Origin: Symbiodinium natans
Lineage: Eukaryota; Sar; Dinophyceae; Suessiales; Symbiodiniaceae
Length of the DNA stretch: 32,627 nucleotides
Assembly: GCA_905221605.1 (NCBI GenBank)
Contig: CAJNDS010001137.1
Coordinates: forward strand, 1-32,627
Direction of reading: 5' to 3'
The notes under the pieces were generated by a model. The model saw only the letters and a list, made by a program, of their open reading frames with translations, searched no databases and was not told the DNA's origin. Shown one piece after another: positions 15,661 to 24,333 of the stretch (the stretch's first letter is position 1; the number at the start of each line of letters is the position of its first letter). Made by a program: the position numbers and the translations under genes.

Positions 15661-16384
15661 CACTTTCCCTTTTGCTTCGGGGCTTTGGGGTTTAGGGTTT
15701 TTGGTCGTGTGGGTGCGGTTCAGGCTTGAAGGATCTCAGATTTAGGGTTGCGAGGGGGGACTAGTTGCAAGGTAGGGTTTAGGGTTTAGGGTTCAGGGTG
15801 TAGGGTTTGAAGGTCTAGGGATAGAAAACCTGGGGCATCTTCTGCCCCCCCCAAATGAACTACTACTTCAAGCCTCAGGGTAAGTAGGGTTTAGGGTTCA
15901 GGGTTCAGGGTTTAGGGTTTAGGGTTTAGGATTTACTAGGACCCACAGTAGACCCTTATTCCTTTATTTTAGGGTTAAGGTTCCTTTCTGAGCCCCTTTT
16001 AAACCAAAAGTTCTACCCTGCTCATTCCTATGCCACTCTTGGGTCTCGTGTAGGATTTACTAGGACCCAGAGCAGGCCCTTATCCCATTTTTTGGGCGTA
16101 AGTGTTTGGGGAGTGTAAAGTTGAGGTGTATAACAGGAAACATGTAGACCCAAAATCACGCTCGTGTTGTTTGTTTTTGCCGGGGGGGCAGGGGGGGAGG
16201 GGCGGGGGGTGGGCTTCTCAAAACACCCTAAACCCACAACCACAAACCCTAGACCCTTAAAACCCCTCAACCCTCAAACCCTAAACCCTCAAAGCCTAAA
16301 CCTTCAAACCCTAAACCCCAAAAAAAGTAAAACCCTCAACCCTCAAACCCTAAACCCTGAAAATCCTAAACCCCTAGACCGCAG
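15661..16384. other. Repeat-rich region with one possible first-exon end
   Basis: TTTAGGG, TTCAGGG and ACTAGGACCC repeats, then a C/A-rich stretch of CCCTAAA and CCCTCAA variants. At 15861-15885, ATGAACTACTACTTCAAGCC leads to CAGG|GTAAGT, the most canonical donor sequence in the window, but no partner exon was found. Confidence 0.45.
15935..16084. repeat. ACTAGGACCC dispersed repeat, copies 2 and 3
   Basis: Copies at 15935-15960 and 16059-16084, both preceded by GGATTT and followed by a T-rich segment. Confidence 0.65.
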
Positions 16385-16426
16385 GTGGTGCGTGACCACC
16401 TGAAGTTGCCGTGCACCGGCAGCTAG
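16385..16426 (+). CDS. Short terminal exon candidate
   Basis: After GACCGCAG, 13 codons (VVRDHLKLPCTGS) and a TAG stop, flanked by a CCCTAAA region upstream and a TTTAGGG-like region downstream. The other two frames stop early. Small, so weak evidence. Confidence 0.25.
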   Translation: MVRDHLKLPCTGS

Positions 16427-17502
16427 TCTGCATGCTTCGGGTTTAGGGCTTTAGTTGTAAGTAAGGGTTTGGGGCTTATAGGGTTTCGGGCTTTAGGGCT
16501 TTAGGGGTTTTGGTTTAGGGTCGTGGTTGGGCTTATCGCTTAGTGTCCGAATGCTAATCACACTAAGTTCGGCTTCAGCCAACACATGTGCGAGCTGCTT
16601 TCTGCAGGGTTTCTTTGGGATGTTCCCCCTTGTACTAACAGTCCTCAGTGGTAGGACCCCTACAAAGAGCCCCAAATTAGTAGGTTTCCCTTAACAAAAA
16701 GACCCCAAAAAGGTGCCCCTAATATAGACCTTCCAAATAGTAATCCTTAAAAAAAGGACCTTAAGAAGGTACCCCTACGGAATCCCCCACCTGTTCTCCA
16801 AGAACTCCTCCTTCGGTCTTGGGCCTAAGCCCTGAATCCTTTGTGTCTACAGTACCCTAAACCCTAAACCAGAAACCCTAAACCCTAAACCCTAAACCAC
16901 TTAGCATCATAGCGGGTCTCGGAGCAGTCTTTGGGGGTTGTAGGGTTCAGGGTTTGGGGTTCGTAAAGAGGATGCATAGAAATAAATGTAGCAACCATAC
17001 GAACAAACAGGAGAGACACTTAGAATGAGCAAGACTAAGAGAGAAACTGACATGGCAGGGAGATATGTAGGTACTTACGATCTCGAGAATACTCTGAGAG
17101 CGATATCAATACTAGGAAGCACCAAGTTCACAATCGTAAACCCTAAACCCTAAACCCTGAACCCTGAACCCTAAACCCTAAACCCTAATCCCTAAACCCT
17201 GAACCCTGAACCTGCGAAAGGAACCCGATTCCTTCCCCCCCCCCCCCCTTCCCCGGCCCATGTGGCTAACTAGCACCTGGCGTCTACATACCTCAAGAAC
17301 CCATAACACATGTTTTGAAGGCTACCTAAGATCCTGCGCTTGGATTTGCGCTTGAACTATGTGTAGGGAATTCTCTAAATCATGGTCACTTGTTTGGGGT
17401 TACTATTGCATGGCGGCCTCGAATTTTTTTGGGTACCCAGAAAAGGGACAAACTGACCATCCGGGGATCCTTATTCAGATTTATACGGTATACTCTTGAT
17501 TC
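16427..17502. other. Region without a firm gene
   Basis: An open minus-strand segment at about 16530-16630 (HVLAEAELSVISIRTLSDKP) competes with a plus frame, so it stays undecided. At 16670-16790 two imperfect ~55-base copies of a CCTTAA...AAAAAGACC...GGTGCCCCTA unit lie in tandem. CCCTAAA/CCCTGAA tracts occur at about 16855-16900 and 17136-17212, with a C-run at 17236-17250. Confidence 0.5.
16615..16654. mobile_element. Single arm of foldback family 2
   Basis: TGGGATGTTCCCCCTTGTACTAACAGTCCT matches one arm of the elements at 18587 and 19944; no matching second arm nearby. Either a decayed copy or half an element. Confidence 0.45.
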
Positions 17503-18262
17503 ATGGATATTGTGCGCGAGCTGCCTGAAATCCCATGGGCCATCAGCAGAAGCCATCCCAAAGCATGCGATGAAGTGATCAACAGGGCCTCACAGGCCCT
17601 GAGTTCTTGCTTCCAGGGCTTAGCAGTGTGCAGGGTTTAGGGTACCCCTAAACCCTAAACCCTAAACCCTAACCCCTAAACCCTAAACCCTAAACCCTAA
17701 ACCCTAAACCCTAAACCCTAAACCCTAAACCCTAAACCCTAGACCCTAGACCCTAGACCCTAAACCCTAAACCCTAAACCCTAAACCCGATCCTTGGAGA
17801 CCGTAAACCCTAATCACCAAAACCATGAGAAAAAAACAAAAACCTCCGCGAGGCAACTTCTCCGTGGCAGACACCGTCCGCGCACTGTCACGCTGCTGCA
17901 AAAAGTGCCGATAGGCTATGAATCACGGGACCTTAGGGGTTATTTGGGAAGTTTAGGGGCTACTTAGGTACATAGGGACTATATAAGGTGTATATCAGGA
18001 TTATATAGCGGAATAAGATAAAGGGTCGTCCCCCCTCATACCCGTTAAATGAATGCTTCCCAAAATAGCAGCCCAACACGCCCAGAATCCTGATTATGGG
18101 AATCCACCCAAAAGGGGTAACCCTATTTGGCGGAGGCCTTTTGTCCTTCTCTGTGTACCCACAAATTCTCCGTCTGACTCTAGGAACCTGAAAGAGATCA
18201 CACAGGCATTAAGGTTTTCGACCGCCCTGTGTCCTGCAAACCTTCAGCCATCACCCACCTAG
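17503..18262 (+). CDS. Model E: three-exon gene with a probable start codon
   Basis: Exons 17503-17617, 17853-17904 and 18184-18262. The ATG at 17503 lies 24 bases after TTATTCAG, a plausible trans-splice acceptor. Exon 1 reads MDIVRELPEIPWAISRSH and ends CAG G|GC (GC donor). Exon 2 completes the Gly codon (GNFSVADTVRALSRCC) and ends AA|GTGCCG. Exon 3 enters after GACTCTAG and reads NLKEITQALRFSTALC to a TAG at 18260-18262. All phases agree. Intron 1 is mostly CCCTAAA units; intron 2 is not. The regular Leu/Ala spacing looks like helical-repeat sequence, but no family is assigned. At about 81 residues it may be a fragment of a longer gene. Confidence 0.4.
17644..17790. repeat. CCCTAAA tract inside intron 1 of model E
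   Basis: About 20 CCCTAAA units with three CCCTAGA variants in a row. Confidence 0.93.
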
Positions 18263-18263
18263 C

Positions 18264-18438
18264 ACCCTAAACCCTAAACCCTAAACCCTAAGCCCTAAGC
18301 CCTAAGCCCTAAGCCCTAAGCCCTAAGCCCTAAGCCCTAAGCCCTAAGCCCTAAGCCCTAAGCCCTAAACCCTAAACCCTAAACCCTAAACCCTAAACCC
18401 TAAACCCTAAACCCAAACCCTAAACCCTAAACCCTAAT
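18264..18438. repeat. CCCTAAA tract with a homogeneous CCCTAAG block
   Basis: Eleven consecutive CCCTAAG units at 18286-18362 lie inside an otherwise CCCTAAA array. Such homogenised variant blocks are typical of local unequal exchange or slippage. Confidence 0.95.
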
Positions 18439-18586
18439 GCTTATAAACACGGATGTCACGAGGCATTGCCGTAAACCCCAAGCCCTAAAGCCTACCTTAC
18501 GAGCCCTAATGAGTGTAAAATGATAACCTGCAAACAAGTACTCGTACCTGATCAGGTAAACCCTAATCAAACCCTAAACTTGGGAT

Positions 18587-18678
18587 GTTCCCCCGTATAC
18601 TAACAGTCCTTTATGAATAGGGATTCTAGTGCCCCCTATTATAATCCCTATGAAGGACTGTTAGTATAAGAGGGGAAC
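18587..18678. mobile_element. Foldback element, family 2, copy 1
   Basis: Arms share the 16-base core TATACTAACAGTCCTT with its exact complement, flanked by GTTCCCC and GGGGAAC; inner arms ATAGGGATT and AATCCCTAT pair perfectly. Sits between CCCTAAA tracts. Confidence 0.65.
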
Positions 18679-18717
18679 AACCCTAAACCCTAAACCCTAA
18701 ACCCTATGGTGTCCCAG

Positions 18718-18766
18718 GAATCGCGCCGACCCCAGCACGGCAAGCCCCGAACGATGGGCTGAGCCG
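18718..18766 (+). CDS. Exon-like segment
   Basis: Enters after GGTGTCCCAG, directly downstream of a CCCTAAA tract, and leaves at CCG|GTGACG. Sixteen codons (NRADPSTASPERWAEP), phase 2 in and 0 out. A TTTAGGG tract follows within about 40 bases. Confidence 0.3.
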
Positions 18767-19277
18767 GTGACGGCTCCGCGACGGCCGTAGTTGGGGGTGT
18801 TGGCGGTTTAGGGTTTAGGGTTTAGGGTTTAGGGGGTTTAGGGGGTTTAGGGTTTAAGGCGTAGGGGTGTAGCGGTTAGGGTGTCAGGTTTAGGGTTTAG
18901 GGTTTAGAGGGCTATTGGGCATAGGACTTATAGCATGATTTTTATGGTTTACGTAGGGTGCGCCAGGATTACTGAGGATGTACTTGGAGGTTCAGGGAGT
19001 ATATAGTTGCCACCGACGTTTGGAAGTAGGGGCAGCTCCAGCCACTGGTTTAGGGTTTAGGGTTTAGGGTTTAGGGTTGGGCTGTTTATATCCTGTTTTC
19101 AGCCACTTAGGGGGCCAGGTGGGCTTCAGCGTTTCGCGCTTAGGGCTGTAGGTGTTGCTAAAGGGTTTAGGGTTTGTAGGGTGTTTTGGGCTTGGGCTTT
19201 GGGGTTTAGGCTCTGAAGGCTTTAGGAGTGACTGTCCTCCTGGTGATGACAAGATGAGGCATGTGTTTTTTTTCAGC

Positions 19278-19416
19278 TTGGGTTTAGGGTTTAGGGTTTA
19301 GGGTTTAGGGTTTAGGGTTTAGGGTTTAGGGTTTAGGGTTTAGGGTTTAGGAATTAGGGTTTAGGGTTTAGGGTTTAGGGTGTAGGGTTTAGGGTTTAGG
19401 GTTTAGGGTTTAGGGC
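19278..19416. repeat. TTTAGGG tract
   Basis: About 19 units with single GATTAGGG-like and TGTAGGG variants. Confidence 0.95.
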
Positions 19417-19509
19417 GTGGTCTGCCAGGACCTTACACGACCCTTTCGGGCCTAAACCCTATCCTAACCACTGCGCCCTCAATGTAGCAAGACTCCCAGC
19501 TCTGCATTC

Positions 19510-19604
19510 ATGGCTTGGGGGACTCTGCCCGCGCCAACCCACAAGAAGGTTGCACGCACAAAGGGCACAGTGGGCAAGGTACCCCCCAAAGACGCAAACG
19601 CCTG
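19510..19604 (+). CDS. Exon-like segment, possible gene start
   Basis: ATG at 19510 lies ten bases after GACTCCCAG. It reads MAWGTLPAPTHKKVARTK and can end either at AAG|GTACCC (19578) or at TG|GTTTAG (19604). From the first donor a phase-0 continuation at about 19649 (KHSDLHLKCNQATGGQQ) is possible. Product unknown. Confidence 0.3.
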
Positions 19605-19751
19605 GTTTAGACCTGGAAGCCTATACTAAACCCTGACCCTAAGCCCTAAACCTGGGGTGAGAAGCATTCTGATCTTCACCTTAAGTGCAACCAGGCCACA
19701 GGGGGACAGCAGTCAGCTGGGTGGGTCCCTTGTCCACCCGTGTCCAAAACT

Positions 19752-19856
19752 CTAAGGGTCGATGTGGCCATACAGTATATACTTTGGCCTCAAAAGGCCT
19801 TCCTATTCAGTAGCCTTACGGCCCAAGAACATACAACATGGGCACATGGACCCTTT
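19752..19856. mobile_element. Foldback element, family 1, copy 3
   Basis: Arms CTAAGGGTCGATGTGGCC and GGCACATGGACCCTTTGG with inner TACTTTGGCCTCAAAAGG and CCTTACGGCCCAAG. The most diverged copy. Confidence 0.55.
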
Positions 19857-19943
19857 GGGGAAATGTGAATTCGCCCACTGGGCTCAGCCAATAGTTGAAC
19901 TTTAAACTTTGTTGGGCTTCCTTATTTCGTAGCAATGATAAAG

Positions 19944-20033
19944 TTGGGATGTTTCCCCTCATGCTAGGGATTCTAATGGGGGGGGTACTACAATCCCGAT
20001 GAAGGACTGCTAGTACAAGGGGAACATCCCAAG
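19944..20033. mobile_element. Foldback element, family 2, copy 2
   Basis: Left arm TTGGGATGTTTCCCC, right arm GGGGAACATCCCAAG, with the same GAAGGACTGCTAGTACAAGG inner segment as copy 1 on one side only; the left inner arm is partly deleted. Confidence 0.55.
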
Positions 20034-20115
20034 TTAACCTTCTTTTGTCCCTTGGCTAGAAATAAATCAAACCCTAAACCCCAAAATATGGGAGAAGTAA
20101 GTGTGAATGAATTAG

Positions 20116-20234
20116 CCCACCGGGCTCGACATTCCCGCCAACGCCCTCTCGCGACGGATGCACCTCCGCCTCGTGACAAAAAAATGGTTGGGCATCCGAG
20201 GACCCCACACCCCAAGAAGGAGCAGCATCCCTGA
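20116..20234 (+). CDS. Exon-like segment, basic
   Basis: After GAATTAG, reads AHRARHSRQRPLATDAPPP and on through a Lys/His-rich end to a TGA at 20232-20234. A strong donor-like GAGAAGTAAGT lies just upstream (about 20093-20103), so an exon may end there and this may be the next one. The minus strand is also open. Confidence 0.25.
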
Positions 20235-20357
20235 GCCGGGACAGCCCTAAACCCAAAACTTAACAACCTAGAAACCCTAAACCCTAAACCCTAAACTTAA
20301 AACCCTATAAACCCTAAGCCCTCTAGGCCCCAAACCCTCAGGACCTCAGGGCTCTAG

Positions 20358-20475
20358 CCGTTGGCTGCTGGCCCCGACACATCGGAGGTTGATTGCGACA
20401 CGTTCGCTCGGGCCGTGATCTCTGTGGTCAATTCTCTTCTGGTCCCTCTTCTGGGCACCGGAAATGGAGGCTGCA
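20358..20475 (+). CDS. Exon immediately upstream of the CCCH array
   Basis: The 39 codons include SEVDCDTFARAVISVVN and a hydrophobic LLVPLLG stretch. Phase 0 in, phase 1 out at GTATGA, 55 bases before the putative trans-splice acceptor of CCCH copy 1. It is not repeated before copies 2-4, so it marks the left edge of the array. Family not recognised. Confidence 0.45.
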
Positions 20476-23400
20476 GTATGACAGGGTTTTTTGGTCGTTT
20501 GGCTTTCAGTGTTTTCAGCTTGCTTTGTAGCACGGTTGTGTGCCAGCTGCCCCCGCCATGGCCATGGAACTTGAGTACCGAAACACCTTCATCGACGTGA
20601 AGGAGGAGTCCGAGGACATGGAACTCATGCCCAGCAGGGCGCGGGCACAGAGCGCGCCGCCGGGGCGCGTGCGCCGCAACAGCTTCAGCCTGGAGGCTGC
20701 CAGCGAGGAGGACGCCATGCGCAGCTACGTGGGCACTCTCTCCCAGAAGACCGCGGACCTCACGAAGAAGCTCCAGCAGGACGAGACGCCCAGCACAGCG
20801 TGCGGCTCCAGCCCCAGCACCATGAGCTCGGATGCACTGGACTTTGCAGACAGCCCTGTTGGCCAAGGGGGCCCGGAGCACGCATCCGTCTTGGCAGAGT
20901 TCTTCCCGCTGCTGTCCAGCCAGGGCAGCCTTGCGCACCCGGAGGTGTGCCGGCGCCCCTGCATCTACTTCATCGCGGGGCATTGTGAGAACGGCCGTGG
21001 GTGTGCCTACTGCCACATGGAGCACACGGAGAAGACGCCCAAGCTCGACAAGAGGCAGCGCACCATCATCCAAGGCCTTAGCCGGCCACAGTTGCTGGAG
21101 CTGGTGATGCACTTCTGCCACATCAAAGCCCAGCAGGCGGGCTTCCTCGAAGAGGCCAGGGAGATTTTGCGGCTACTGGCCCAGGAGTCCGCAGGTGCAC
21201 GGCCTTTGGCCCAGGTCGTGGCGGACCGCGACCTCCGCAACCTCCACAAGACGCTCATGCGGATGAACTTCTCCAACTTGATCGGCCTGGTGACGCACCA
21301 GTCCGCCAACCGAGTGGGGAACGCCACGCCGAGCGCCGCCGACCTCCTGGTCGCGTCCTTGGAGCGACTCCGCCTGCACTTCCTGCCGGCGGCGCGCGCA
21401 TGAGTCGCAGGGCTGCCATCTTCTTTTCCAATATTCTATCAGTGAAGGGTCCTTCCCATTTAAAGGCGGTGTGAGACATCGCCTTAAGCGGCTATAAGCG
21501 TGCGGCAACGCGCTTAAAGCTTGTCGGCAGTCAGGCATTCCGCTGGATCGCCTCACAGTGCTCGACATCCAGTCGGTCTAGATCATGCTAAAACCCGAGG
21601 TAGGCCCCTGGGACATTTTATATTTCATTTATTGGGTTTAAGAGGATCGTATCTACGAATATTTTTCAAATGGGCTTTAAGGGCCATCCTAGAACCCTAT
21701 TCAAGCAGTGACAAGACATTGTAGTTCTAGCGGTCATGGACTCTGACGGCTGCACCTCTTTCTTTGTGGTTTAAATTCGGTTTGCTGCTGATCCTGTGGC
21801 GGCTGGGCCCGTAGATCTGTCCTTGCTGCGAGGTCACGGGAGCTGCGGCCGTCACGGCCCTGGACCGTATACTTTTTCATGCGTATCGTCTTGCACGAAA
21901 GAGCTCCTTTTGCACCCCATGCAGTATCTAGCCCTTCAAGGTTCAGACAATTCTAGACTATAGCACAATGCAACGGGCCAGGGCCCGTGACCGGTACGGT
22001 CGTGCCATGTCGTGCCCATGGTCTGGGGATGCCGGTGCTTTGGGTACTTGATGGTACGTCAGATATCTCTAGCTTTTTAACCATATGCCTCCCGCTGCAG
22101 CAGCAACACCTTGCGCAGGGAGCGCGTGCTTTCAATGCACTTGCAATCATGTTGCGTGTAGACGCGCAGCATGTTCAGTTTTTTTCGTGCCAGCCTCGGA
22201 CCAGCATGGAGAATCACGCCGTATTGTTTCCAGCCTGGCTCGGCCAATGGTCGTGAGGCTGGAAAGACGAGTTTGATCTCGCAGGTGCTGGTACCTAGAG
22301 AGCTTCTTTGCCTTTCCTCTACCTTCCAGGATGCACACATGCCTTCAGGCAAACATGACGATCAACGCGCAGCGATGCTTGAGTATACGGGTAAGTATAT
22401 AGGTACTGCAGAGGCACTGACTAATTACCACGCGAACGGGAGCTCCTTCATCCAGCATGCTCCTCTCAACATCCTTTTGGCTTCAAGGGCTTTTTGCTTG
22501 CTTTGTAGAAGTTTTGGGCCAGCAGAAGCAGCAGGTGCTGGTTGTCCCCGCCATGGCCATGGAACTTGAGTACCGAAACACCTTCATCGACGTGAAGGAG
22601 GAGTTCGAGGACATGGAACTCATGCCCAGCAGGGCGCGGGCACAGAGCGCGCCGCCGGGGCGCGTGCGCCGCAACAGCTTCAGCCTGGAGGCTGCCAGCG
22701 AGGAGGACGCCATGCGCAGCTACGTGGGCACTCTCCCAGAAGACCGCGGACCTCACGAAGAAGCTCCAGCAGGACGAGACGCCCAGCACAGCATGCGGCT
22801 CCAGCCCCAGCAGCACCATGAGCTCGGATGCACTGGACTTTGCAGACAGCCCTGTTGGCCAAGGGGGCCCGGAGCACGCATCCGTCTTGGCAGAGTTCTT
22901 CCCGCTGCTGTCCAGCCTTGCACACCCGGAGGTGTGCCGGCGCCCCTGCATCTACTTCATCGCGGGGCATTGTGAGAACGGCCGTGGGTGTGCCTACTGC
23001 CACATGGAGCACACGGAGAAGACGCCCAAGCTCGACAAGAGGCAGCGCACCATCATCCAAGGCCTTAGCCGGCCACAGTTGCTGGAGCTGGTGATGCACT
23101 TCTGCCACATCAAAGCCGAGCAGGCGGGCTTCCTCGAAGAGGCCAGGGAGATTTTGGGGCTGCTGGCCCAGGAGTCCGCAGGTGCACGGCCTTTGGCCCA
23201 GGTCGTGGCGGACCGCGACCTCCGCAACCTCCACAAGACACTCATGCGGATGAACTTCTCCAACTTGATCGGCCTGGTGACGCACCAGTCCGCCAACCGG
23301 GTGGGGAACGCCACGCCGAGCGCCGACCTCCTGGCCGCGTCCTTGGAGCGACTCCGCCTGCACTTCCTGCCGGCCCGCGCATGAGTCGAAGGGCCTGCCA

Positions 23401-24302
23401 TCCCTTTTAGTTTATAAGTGAACTTTGTGTGGCATTGCGGCGGGCCTTTCCCAGAGGGTAGGTTTCGCCAGGCGTGCTGCAACGTGCAAGCTTGTCGGCA
23501 CTCAAGCATCCTGACAGATCTTATAAGTCTTATAAGTCTCACTGTATGGCATATCGTGTTACGAGTCGGTCTATATAGATCATGCCAGGTTCCCATGTAC
23601 ACACGATAGTCCTCTTTCTTTTAGCATGGCCACCGACAACTGCACTGCTTTTCTTGCTTCGCTTGCTGCTAATCCTGTAGCGGCTCGGCGTTCATGGTCG
23701 GGTCCTTTTTTTGCGTGTGGATCTGTCCTCGCCGTGAGGTCACAGGAGCTGCAGCAGTCACGGCCCTGGACCTCCCATGCATATACAATCTTGCACTACA
23801 GCTCATCGCACCCCATGCAGTATAGCCAACCTGTCATGCTTTCCAGACTGTTCTATACTAACAACAAATATTCAACGGGCCAGGGCCCCGTGACCGGTAC
23901 GGTCGTGCCATGTTGTGCCCATGGTCTGGGGATGCCGGTGCTTTGGGTACCGCATGGTACGCCAGATATTCTTCTGTTGATGTCTCTTGCTTTTCAAGTA
24001 TGTCTCCCACTGCAGCAGCAACTTGCGCAGGGAGCACGTTCTTTCAACCATGTTGCGTGTAGAAGCGCAGCGGTTTGAATTTGCGCGTCAGCCTCGGACC
24101 AACGTCCTTCCGAGAACCCTGTGGAGAATCACGCCGTATTGTTTCCAGCCTGGCTCGGCCAATGGTCGTGAGGCTGGTATGACGAGTTTGATCCCGCAGG
24201 TGCTGGCACGCGGAGAACTTCTTGGCTTTCCTCTACCTTCCAGGATGCACACATGCCTGCAGGCAAAAATGAGGATCAGCGCAGTATCTGCAGAGGGGTA
24301 TG

Positions 24303-24333
<31 letters not shown>

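Noticed and set aside
18264-18438. CRISPR array
   Set aside because: Seven-base tandem units without spacers in an evidently eukaryotic sequence.
20354-21121. 255-codon minus-strand frame antisense to CCCH copy 1 and similar ones in copies 2-4
   Set aside because: Shadow frames of a GC-rich gene. They repeat only because the gene is duplicated, and they lack the finger or any recognisable domain.
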